The notes under the pieces: model-generated
The model's database searches: none
The model's input: only the letters and a program-made list of their open reading frames with translations
What the model was told of the DNA's origin: nothing
Virus record (IMG/VR): IMGVR_UViG_3300031787_008607
Location: 62,001 to 126,000 of that record
Source of the DNA: a virus
Reading direction: 5' to 3' (one strand)
DNA: 64,000 nt
Program-made: the position numbers and the translations under genes
Shown here: positions 57,412 to 64,000 of the stretch, in pieces
Layout: every line of letters starts with the position of its first letter
How positions within the stretch are numbered: the stretch's first letter is position 1

Positions 57412-57945
57412 TTATCCATTATTTAAAAATTTACTAACACGTCTGTCAATAGAACGTTTGACAATTGTTAAACCCGCTTCGGATATGGGGAATGTAAAAA
57501 TATCCATCTCAGGATATTCAGTTTTAATCCAATCTATCATTTTATAAGAATCCTCACAGTGTTCTCGGGTAATATATTTTTCAGAAATTGGGTCAGTATC
57601 ATGTAAAATAATTACCCCAAATTCATTTAAATTTTTAAGTGATGCTTTGAAATCTAATTTAACCGCTTCAAACGCATGGTCAGCATCTATGAAAATAACA
57701 TCTACTATTTCATTAAAATTATTTAAAAAGTCTTGTGTTGATGTTTGATGGAACTCACCAATGTTTTTATTTCTTCTAAAATCAATAATATCAACCCCAA
57801 TTACCCTAGGTACTACTTCTGAAACTTTTTCAAAAGTTGACCCATCATATACACCTAATTCTAAATAATTTTTACAATTAATTGATTTAACTATTTGGAC
57901 TATCATGTCCGTGTGAACTTCATGTCCGTATGCAAATTTATCCAT
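57412..57945 (-). CDS. Class I SAM-dependent methyltransferase
   Basis: A 177-residue protein: YLELGVYDGSTFEKVSEVVPRVIGVDI (SAM motif I and acidic residue), VDVIFIDADHAFEAVKLDFKASL (motif with Asp, like the Methyltransf_24 family) and FGVIILHDTD. It may methylate a sugar or the end of a glycan chain, which in some O-antigens stops chain growth. No late box. Part of the sugar operon. Confidence 0.86.
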   Translation of the reverse strand: MDKFAYGHEVHTDMIVQIVKSINCKNYLELGVYDGSTFEKVSEVVPRVIGVDIIDFRRNKNIGEFHQTSTQDFLNNFNEIVDVIFIDADHAFEAVKLDFKASLKNLNEFGVIILHDTDPISEKYITREHCEDSYKMIDWIKTEYPEMDIFTFPISEAGLTIVKRSIDRRVSKFLNNG

Positions 57946-58010
57946 ATTTTTTATTTTAAATTAATAAAAAATATGGATACAGTAAACATTAAGTGTTGTT
58001 TTTATTCATC

Positions 58011-58859
58011 TTAAAAAACAGGTATTGTTTCGGCTTTACATCCGCCAAACCACCAAATACATTCTGAAAATGTACTAAGACGATTACAAACCAACATATC
58101 ACATTTTGAGGCTATTAACATAGTTGCTGTAGAATATTGCATTTGAGTAACATTATCTGGTTTAGTGTAAGTTATTACATTGTAGTCTTTTAAATATTCT
58201 AAATATTCAGGTAAAACACTGTCGTTATCTGAAGTAAGAAAAATAGTTTTTACTTTTGGTAAAAATTCATTAATTGCATTTTTATAAGTTTCAAAATTAT
58301 AATCTCTAATAACTCCGTCTCGAATACTTGTACAGTTTGGAGGGTCAAATTGATGAGTCCAAGTTCTTATTTGTATGGTAAGTAATGGGTATTCAAAATG
58401 TTTTGACACTCTATCAACTTCGGATAAAACTTCAGGTCTCCATTTAATTTTACTAATTCCTTTTTGTATTCTGTTAAATACTGTATCACATATTAAATTT
58501 CTATTAAAAAACCAATCAATTGAATGTGTTGAAAATAAATAAGAAAGTGATTTATTTACGATATTAGGGTGGTCACCTAAAGCTTTAGCGTCGTTTATTA
58601 AATCAGGTTGTTCTGTTTCTTCTGATTTTAAAACTAAAAATCTTGCAGAAATAAAAGAATTACCAAATTCGTGTGGGTTATGGCAAATTAAACTATCATC
58701 TAAAATTTCTCGATAATCAGCGTCAAAATGTGCGTCAAATCTAGGTAAAATATTAGTTTCACCTATACTTAAAGCGGTGACAAAAGATTTTAAAACATTA
58801 CATAAACCAGATTTTATTTCTACCGTAAATTTCATATATGTATTATTTAACAAATTCAT
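58011..58859 (-). CDS. Fucosyltransferase-like GT-B protein
   Basis: A 282-residue protein (possible later start at 58835, MKFTVEIKSGL). LLTIQIRTWTHQFDPPNC resembles the HvRrtD peptide of alpha-1,2/1,6- and O-fucosyltransferases. KTIFLTSDNDSVL and CNRLSTFSECIWWFGG resemble their nucleotide-binding motifs II and III. Since a GDP-mannose dehydratase is encoded nearby, a GDP-deoxysugar donor is likely. The family call is moderate. Confidence 0.65.
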   Translation of the reverse strand: MNLLNNTYMKFTVEIKSGLCNVLKSFVTALSIGETNILPRFDAHFDADYREILDDSLICHNPHEFGNSFISARFLVLKSEETEQPDLINDAKALGDHPNIVNKSLSYLFSTHSIDWFFNRNLICDTVFNRIQKGISKIKWRPEVLSEVDRVSKHFEYPLLTIQIRTWTHQFDPPNCTSIRDGVIRDYNFETYKNAINEFLPKVKTIFLTSDNDSVLPEYLEYLKDYNVITYTKPDNVTQMQYSTATMLIASKCDMLVCNRLSTFSECIWWFGGCKAETIPVF

Positions 58860-59766
58860 TAATTAAATTATTCCATTTTTCACGACAACGTTCTAAAGTA
58901 TATTCTTTTGAATAATATTCTCGTGGTGAAAAAAGATTTCGATTACTAATAACGTATCTTATTGTTTCAGGAAAATTTTCATCGTTAGATACTAACCCCC
59001 ATGTTTTATCATCTTGTCTATCTAAATAACATCCCATAGGTCTTGCAACCATTGGTATGTCACATGCACCTATTTCAATTCCTGCAAAATGACCTTCTTC
59101 ATTTCCTGATGTACAAATACCACACACTGATGAATTTATTAAAAGTCTAACTGTATTTGTGTCAACTCTGTTAAATATTCTTACTCTATTTCTATTATGT
59201 TCAGGAATTGCGTCAATAGTTGTATTATCTTTCATTACTAAACAAAAATTAAAATCCGTCATTGTTTCAATGAGGTTTAAAACTCTATGAAATCCTTTTT
59301 TTTCATGAGAAGAATCACCTATAAAAATAATTGAATTAGGTAAAACTTCTGGATGTCTTTCAGGAATAGGTTTAAAAAAATTAAAATCTGATGATTGTTC
59401 AATTACTCTTACATTTTTTGGATTAATTCTTTCTTTATAAAGATTATACGTTTGTTTAGACGCAAATACAACACAAGTACATGAATTTATAACTTCAGTT
59501 TGCATTGGATTATCCATAGTATCTTGTATTAGACAGAATGTTGGGACATCAATATTAAGTTTACGAAAATAACTTCCATTTCTAATTATATAATCAGGGC
59601 GCTCTCTAATAGATTCTATTTTATCAGCTAATATTGCATAACTTGTATATCCGTCACATTTATCTTGAAGGCCTGGAAACCATTCTAATAGGTCATGCCA
59701 AAATGTTCTCGTGTTTGGAATACACGTAAGTGTATCGTTAACTAACCACCCAATTTTATTATCCAT
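58843..59766 (-). CDS. Glycosyltransferase family 4-like
   Basis: A 307-residue GT-B protein. IIFIGDSSHEKKGFHRVLNLIE is the start of the C-terminal domain, and CTSGNEEGHFAGIEIGACDIPMVARPMG holds the E(x7)E donor-binding loop. WGLVSNDENFPETIRYVI closes it. The acceptor is unknown. It overlaps the fucosyltransferase-like gene by 17 bp. Confidence 0.82.
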   Translation of the reverse strand: MDNKIGWLVNDTLTCIPNTRTFWHDLLEWFPGLQDKCDGYTSYAILADKIESIRERPDYIIRNGSYFRKLNIDVPTFCLIQDTMDNPMQTEVINSCTCVVFASKQTYNLYKERINPKNVRVIEQSSDFNFFKPIPERHPEVLPNSIIFIGDSSHEKKGFHRVLNLIETMTDFNFCLVMKDNTTIDAIPEHNRNRVRIFNRVDTNTVRLLINSSVCGICTSGNEEGHFAGIEIGACDIPMVARPMGCYLDRQDDKTWGLVSNDENFPETIRYVISNRNLFSPREYYSKEYTLERCREKWNNLINEFVK

Positions 59767-59774
59767 AGTATGTT

Positions 59775-60746
59775 TTATTTTTTATAAATGTTTAACCAAT
59801 AATCAATCATTTCATCCATCATTGTCTCAAAACTATATTCAGGTTTCCATCCTAAAGACCTAATTTTACTTGAGTCACCTTTAAGGTATGGTAATTCTTC
59901 AGGACGTAAAAACTTATCATTTTGAACAACATAGTCTTTATAATTTAAATTTAATTTACTAAAAACATATTCACACATATCTCTAACTGACCTTGACTCC
60001 CCAGTTGCCACAACTAAGTCGACTGGTTTATCCTGTTGTAATATTAAATGCATTGCTTTTACATAGTCTTTGGAATGTCCCCAATCTCTATATGAATCCA
60101 TGTTACCAAGTTCTAATTTATCAGATAAACCTAAACTTATCATCACCGCGGCTTTAACTACTTTATTAGTAACAAAATTAGAACCTCTACGAGGAGATTC
60201 ATGATTGAATAAAATACCATTATTAGCATGTAAATTATATGCGTTTCTATAATTTCGAACAATATTATACCCAAATACTTTACTACATCCATATGGTGAA
60301 ACTGGATTCATATGAGTTGTTTCTCTTTGGTACCCATCAGGGTCTACCGAACTTCCAAACATTTCCGAACTACTTGCTTGATAAAATTTTGCGTTAGGAC
60401 AAACTCTACGATAAGCATCTAAAATATTTAAAACACCTAAAGAATTAACTTGTGATGTAAATTGTGGGATATCGTAACTAATACGTACATGACTTTGAGC
60501 GGCTAAGTTGTATATTTCGTCAGGTTGTATTTCACTTAATAATCTTTCAATATTAGATTGGTCTAACAAGTCACCATAATATATATTTATTTTGTCTCGA
60601 ATTTCGTCAAGTCTACTTTGTTGGTGTTCAGGTGTAGAATTTCTTCGTATAATACCATGAACTTCATATCCTAATGATAAAAGATATTCCGCTAGATATG
60701 ACCCATCTTGGCCACCCACACCGGTTATAAATGCACGTTTAATCAT
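59775..60746 (-). CDS. gmd: GDP-mannose 4,6-dehydratase
   Basis: A 323-residue protein, near the usual length (about 345-370). AFITGVGGQDGSYLAEYLL is the NADP site. HGIIRRNSTPEHQQSRL, NLAAQSHVRISYDIP, YQASSSEMFGS (Ser/Glu) and SPYGCSKVFGYN (Tyr-Lys) are all diagnostic, as is LFNHESPRRGSNFVTNKV. It makes GDP-4-keto-6-deoxymannose, the branch point to GDP-fucose, GDP-rhamnose or GDP-perosamine. Confidence 0.96.
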   Translation of the reverse strand: MIKRAFITGVGGQDGSYLAEYLLSLGYEVHGIIRRNSTPEHQQSRLDEIRDKINIYYGDLLDQSNIERLLSEIQPDEIYNLAAQSHVRISYDIPQFTSQVNSLGVLNILDAYRRVCPNAKFYQASSSEMFGSSVDPDGYQRETTHMNPVSPYGCSKVFGYNIVRNYRNAYNLHANNGILFNHESPRRGSNFVTNKVVKAAVMISLGLSDKLELGNMDSYRDWGHSKDYVKAMHLILQQDKPVDLVVATGESRSVRDMCEYVFSKLNLNYKDYVVQNDKFLRPEELPYLKGDSSKIRSLGWKPEYSFETMMDEMIDYWLNIYKK

Positions 60747-60755
60747 ATTTTATTT

Positions 60756-61364
60756 TTAACTTTTAAAAAAATTCATTTTAGTCAAATCTGGCCAATCCTC
60801 ATATTTCCATTTTCTAGGATTTGTATTAATGGCATTAGATAATTTATCTAATCCTAATTTAGCGGTTTCAGGAGTCATATAGTAATGGTAACCCATTGTA
60901 TCGATATTTTGTTCTCTCCATGGAATATTGGGTAGTCTACCGTCATAACTCATTTTTTTTAACTGAATAGCATCTTGTTCGTTGTCCAAAAGAATCATTC
61001 CACCTCTACCTAAACTTAAATGTTTTTGAAATTGAAAACTTAAACACATATACGTATTTGGAATATAACTGTCTTTTTTCCACAGTACTGCTGCGTCAAT
61101 TATTTTTTTTTCTTCGTAATTTAAAGTGTAGTAATCTTCCCATTTTTCATCTCTCCATTCTAATCCAATCCCCAATTTTTTAGACAACATGGGTACGGAT
61201 AAATAAGTTCGTAATGGGACGTTAATTTTAGTAGTATTTGTTAATCTTAAACATAACTCTATACCATGAGTACAACTATCTACAGCAACTGCGTAAGGGG
61301 CGTTGTAAAATTGTGATATCTTTTTTTCAAATTCCGTCACAGTATCCATATTCACTTGTTCCAT
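60756..61364 (-). CDS. Shortened DegT/DnrJ/EryC1 aminotransferase-like protein
   Basis: A 202-residue protein with the family's order: FYNAPYAVAVDSCTHGIELCLRL (PLP phosphate site), INVPLRTYLSVPMLSKKLG, an IDAAVLW segment where the PLP-contact Asp lies, and MCLSFQFQKHLSLGRGGMILLDN with the Schiff-base Lys. Normal members have about 370 residues; the small C-terminal domain is reduced to about 40 residues here. The order Gmd-then-aminotransferase recalls perosamine synthesis. It may be a compact active enzyme or a remnant. Confidence 0.78.
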   Translation of the reverse strand: MEQVNMDTVTEFEKKISQFYNAPYAVAVDSCTHGIELCLRLTNTTKINVPLRTYLSVPMLSKKLGIGLEWRDEKWEDYYTLNYEEKKIIDAAVLWKKDSYIPNTYMCLSFQFQKHLSLGRGGMILLDNEQDAIQLKKMSYDGRLPNIPWREQNIDTMGYHYYMTPETAKLGLDKLSNAINTNPRKWKYEDWPDLTKMNFFKS

Positions 61365-61368
61365 AAGA

Positions 61369-61896
61369 TTAATAATTATATCCTAATTTTTTCGCGTTGT
61401 AAAGTATTCTTGTACTATCTATTTTTTTAACTAAAATTGCTGGATTTCCCTTATATACCCCCCATTCTTCAGTATCACCCATTAATAAACTACCTGCGGA
61501 TAATAGAACACCACGTCTTAATCTTGAGCCGGGTAATACAATAGAATTTGTTCCGATATTAGAAAATTCTTCCATAAGAACAGGTTTAATTATTTGAGTA
61601 CCTTTTAATTCTTCAGGTATCATCGCTCCAAATAATCCACTATCATCAAATCTATCTGAACCACATACAATTCTAGCTCCGGCCATTATGTTATTAAACC
61701 CTTTGGCCGTAAAATCTGAGTTTTTACCACCTATAATTGTTACATAAGGACTAATATGTGTATAATCACCAATATATAATTTTGTTGTACAATAAAATCC
61801 TTTATCTATTGCAACATGACTACCTATAACACAATTATTTTTTTCTTTTATTATTATATCTAAATCTAAAACAACATCACTACCTATTTTCATCAA
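61369..61896 (-). CDS. Left-handed beta-helix acetyltransferase
   Basis: A 175-residue protein with hexapeptide repeats ([LIV]-G-x4): IGSDVVLDLDIIIKEKNNCVIGSHVAI, IGDYTHISPYVTIIGG, NIGTNSIVLPGSRLRRGVLLSAGSLL and the end WGVYKGNPAILVKKI. These are the maa/WbbJ-like O- or N-acetyltransferase features. It may acetylate the amino sugar made by the neighbouring aminotransferase. The start overlaps the next gene's stop by 4 bp. Confidence 0.9.
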   Translation of the reverse strand: MMKIGSDVVLDLDIIIKEKNNCVIGSHVAIDKGFYCTTKLYIGDYTHISPYVTIIGGKNSDFTAKGFNNIMAGARIVCGSDRFDDSGLFGAMIPEELKGTQIIKPVLMEEFSNIGTNSIVLPGSRLRRGVLLSAGSLLMGDTEEWGVYKGNPAILVKKIDSTRILYNAKKLGYNY

Positions 61897-62303
61897 ATAA
61901 AAGTTTTATCAATTGTTTGACCAAAATATGGCCCTGTTTTGTATTCATATACAATAGTATCGTCTTCTAAAATCAAATAATTATGACCACCATTAAATGT
62001 AAAACTAATATCACCTGCGGATAATATAGGTTCCGCAATTATATTATCATCAATGTCATAGAAAATACATTTTACCTTTCCTTTTATAACACACCAACTT
62101 TCCTGAGGTATGTAATTTTCATCATGTCTTGGGATTATATTATGTTTGTGAGGTTTAAATGTATGTCCTTTAGATAATTTTAAACTGGCACATTGAAGGT
62201 AGTTTTTATCTAAGCTTAAATCAGTTCGTTCAGAAGTAACATCAGATAATCTCACAATTTGATGAAGGAGTTCTCCATTAATTTTAGAATATATTTTTTC
62301 CAT
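61893..62303 (-). CDS. Cupin protein, sugar operon
   Basis: A 136-residue single cupin: LKLSKGHTFKPHKHNIIPRHDEN (His-rich metal motif), ESWCVIKGKVKCIFYD, LSAGDISFTFNGGHNYLILEDDTIVYEYKTGPY. This is like WbuC-type proteins linked to surface polysaccharide genes. The reaction is unknown. It overlaps the acetyltransferase gene. Confidence 0.82.
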   Translation of the reverse strand: MEKIYSKINGELLHQIVRLSDVTSERTDLSLDKNYLQCASLKLSKGHTFKPHKHNIIPRHDENYIPQESWCVIKGKVKCIFYDIDDNIIAEPILSAGDISFTFNGGHNYLILEDDTIVYEYKTGPYFGQTIDKTFI

Positions 62304-62327
62304 TTTATTTTGTATATCTTTAATATT

Positions 62328-63053
62328 TTAATCGTCTTTTTCACCTTCTTGTATATGATAAACTAATGAATCAAATACTGTAACATGTCTCATCCCATAA
62401 GTTGATTCTAATTTTCTAAAATACCAGTCATCTCCACTTTGAACAAACCCATTTAAAGTACCAACTCCATCAGTATAAATGTTACCTTCAGGATACATAC
62501 CACTTTCAATAAATCGAGTTTTTTCAAAAATACATGGCATGTATAAACCACCTGAATAAATGTTATCCTCCCTCATAGATGTATTAACTTTTTCCCAAAG
62601 TTCATAATCAATTTTTTTAGGACTTTTACCACAATCAATACTAATACCATAAGTTCCACTCCTCATTTTACCACTCTCAACTAATCTAGATGTTGGTATA
62701 TTAGTACCATCGTGATGTTTTAATAAATTTTCTAACCATCCATTACTAAAGACCATATCTGAATTAACAAAACAAATATTATCTGATTTACTAGTTTTAC
62801 CGGCGTAATTCCAACATCTATAAACTCTATTTAAATAATAATCATTAGGAATTGGGTCATTATAAATTGAATATGGTATATCTAATTTTGTTAATTTATT
62901 TATAATCTCATCTGTTGCATCATTTGCGACAATTCTTATTGAGACATCCCAACCATTAACTTTACATTTTTCACTAGTTAATTCTTTATGTATTAAATCT
63001 AAGTATTCTACTGATTTAAAAATTAATGAAATAATTTCAATTGATTTCTTCAT
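62328..63053 (-). CDS. Glycosyltransferase family 2-like
   Basis: A 241-residue GT-A protein: IEIISLIFKSVEYLDLIHKEL, SIRIVANDATDEIINKL, CWNYAGKTSKSDNICFVNSDMVFSNGWLENLL (NSDM in the DxD position) and YPEGNIYTDGVGTLNGFVQSGDDWYFRKLE (catalytic base region). Donor and acceptor unknown. It overlaps the upstream gene by 17 bp. Confidence 0.83.
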   Translation of the reverse strand: MKKSIEIISLIFKSVEYLDLIHKELTSEKCKVNGWDVSIRIVANDATDEIINKLTKLDIPYSIYNDPIPNDYYLNRVYRCWNYAGKTSKSDNICFVNSDMVFSNGWLENLLKHHDGTNIPTSRLVESGKMRSGTYGISIDCGKSPKKIDYELWEKVNTSMREDNIYSGGLYMPCIFEKTRFIESGMYPEGNIYTDGVGTLNGFVQSGDDWYFRKLESTYGMRHVTVFDSLVYHIQEGEKDD

Positions 63054-63831
63054 TTTGTTTTTTAAAAATATTAATTATTTTTTCTTTTTCTTTTGGATTA
63101 GTTGCGTCAGTAATTTTAAACCATGAAGGTAATATATTAGTATCTAATTCAACAACTTCTAACGTAGTTTCGTCTAATAATCTCTCAAGTGCCCATCCGT
63201 CTTGGCCATAACTTTTATAAACATTATATTTAGTAATAATTTGATAGTCAGTCGCAAAACCTCTATGTATTATACTATAAGGTATTTTAATGGTTGTTAC
63301 AATTCCATTTGGATATTGAGGTTGGTGTAACCCGTGAATTGACTGAAAATTTAAATTTTTATTATTTCTCCATATTGCACAAACCCCATGACTTAAACTA
63401 TGATAAGCGTTATCTATTCTATAGTGGATGTCACTTCTCCATAGATTGTAATGACCCAACAATATACCGTCAATATTATTGTTTTTAGCGTAGTTACAAA
63501 TATCAATTAAAATTTTATTGTTATCATTAGTTAAACGACTATCTAAAAGTGAATCACCATCTAACCATATAATAAATTCAGTGTCAGGTTGCTCAAGTAG
63601 TAGAGTATCTAACAATTTTTTCTTACACGATATTTCATTTTTAAAATCATTTATTTCTGACTCAATTACTCGTAAATTAGAAAAATTTTTATAAATTTCT
63701 TTACTACCATCATCAGAATTTTGGTCGTATACATAAACGTATTCACATATTTCAAACATTTGTTTTAACCAATTATGTAAATTTCCTTTTGATAATTCAT
63801 TTCTTAATTGTGTAAATCCTACTATTTTCAT
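63037..63831 (-). CDS. Glycosyltransferase (GT2/GT92-like)
   Basis: A 264-residue protein: VGFTQLRNELSKGNLHNWLKQMFEICEYVYVYDQNSDDGSKEIY and EFIIWLDGDSLLDSRL (WLDGD, the DxD metal site). YHSLSHGVCAIWRNNKNL and IPYSIIHRGFATDYQ follow, similar to glycosyltransferases acting on surface glycans. It overlaps the partial gene upstream by 4 bp. Confidence 0.8.
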   Translation of the reverse strand: MKIVGFTQLRNELSKGNLHNWLKQMFEICEYVYVYDQNSDDGSKEIYKNFSNLRVIESEINDFKNEISCKKKLLDTLLLEQPDTEFIIWLDGDSLLDSRLTNDNNKILIDICNYAKNNNIDGILLGHYNLWRSDIHYRIDNAYHSLSHGVCAIWRNNKNLNFQSIHGLHQPQYPNGIVTTIKIPYSIIHRGFATDYQIITKYNVYKSYGQDGWALERLLDETTLEVVELDTNILPSWFKITDATNPKEKEKIINIFKKQNEEIN

Positions 63832-64000
63832 TTAATTAAATTATTAATTGTGTATTTATTTTCAATTTTAGTCACATAATTGAATAAGTAATTATTTTTA
63901 TTCCACATTTCCCAAAATTTATTATCCATATTTACTCTATTTGTTACTGTTGCATTTTTATCATTTCCGTAATGCCATAAATGAAGAGCAACAAAATCAT
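63828..64000 (-). CDS. Partial gene, 3' end only
   Basis: The last 56 codons of a minus-strand gene whose start lies beyond the window. The end reads DFVALHLWHYGNDKNATVTNRV then ...YTINNLIK. It stops at 63828, overlapping the next ATG as ATGA. The context implies another sugar-operon gene, possibly a glycosyltransferase. The fragment is too short to assign. Confidence 0.6.
   Translation of the reverse strand, partial: DFVALHLWHYGNDKNATVTNRVNMDNKFWEMWNKNNYLFNYVTKIENKYTINNLIK

Overview
The window looks like part of the genome of a large, AT-rich, T4-like tailed phage (contractile-tail myovirus type) that infects a Bacteroidetes/Flavobacteria host. The phage assignment rests on a contiguous T4-type head module: gp17-like terminase, gp20-like portal, gp21-like prohead protease, acidic scaffold and gp23-like major capsid protein. 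The host assignment rests on four things: a textbook Bacteroidetes promoter (TTTG, 20 nt, TATATTTG) in front of the tRNA gene, a DUF4494-like protein, a Bacteroidetes-like ribosomal protein bS21, and the near absence of Shine-Dalgarno sequences. Both the head module and the glycan cluster run to or beyond the window, so this is a fragment of a bigger genome.

Layout. (1) 0-28 kb is an accessory region whose genes flip strand often and are packed tightly, with several tail-to-tail overlaps of exactly 4 bp. It holds an AsnA/AspRS-like class II synthetase core, a polyphosphate kinase 2-lysozyme fusion, an M15 peptidase, a small zinc peptidase, an OmpA-like protein, a secreted CAP-like protein, HNH nuclease, a tRNA-Arg(UCU), a complete tmRNA, an M20-type peptidase, a ClpC-type unfoldase, a KTSC protein, a nucleotidyltransferase, an rmlC-like gene broken by one amber codon, and many unknown proteins. 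(2) 28-42 kb (+) is the head module, with a phage bS21 gene on the opposite strand inside it. (3) 42-50.3 kb is mostly minus-strand virion genes, probably baseplate and tail. (4) 50.3-64 kb (-) carries a gp55-like late sigma factor, PhoH, and a long operon for nucleotide-sugar synthesis and glycosyl transfer (Gmd, SDR epimerase/reductase, cupin isomerases, aminotransferase-like, acetyltransferase, methyltransferase and at least six glycosyltransferases).

Two window-wide patterns stand out. First, at least a dozen proteins of otherwise unrelated content share short helical N-termini carrying an [L/I]-x-E site. The predicted mature N-terminus of the major capsid protein lies behind the same kind of site, which is the known specificity of T4-type prohead proteases. 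I infer a large set of capsid-targeted internal proteins, including the PPK2-lysozyme fusion and M15 peptidase. Second, the box ATATTTAT sits 4-19 nt in front of the start codons of virion and tagged genes on both strands but is absent from the sugar, PhoH, ClpC and HNH genes. I infer that it is the late promoter read by the gp55-like sigma factor, in several cases so close to the start codon that the mRNA would be leaderless. A third theme is takeover of translation and proteolysis: tRNA-Arg, tmRNA with a non-ALAA tag, bS21, and a ClpC-like unfoldase that keeps a ClpP-docking loop.
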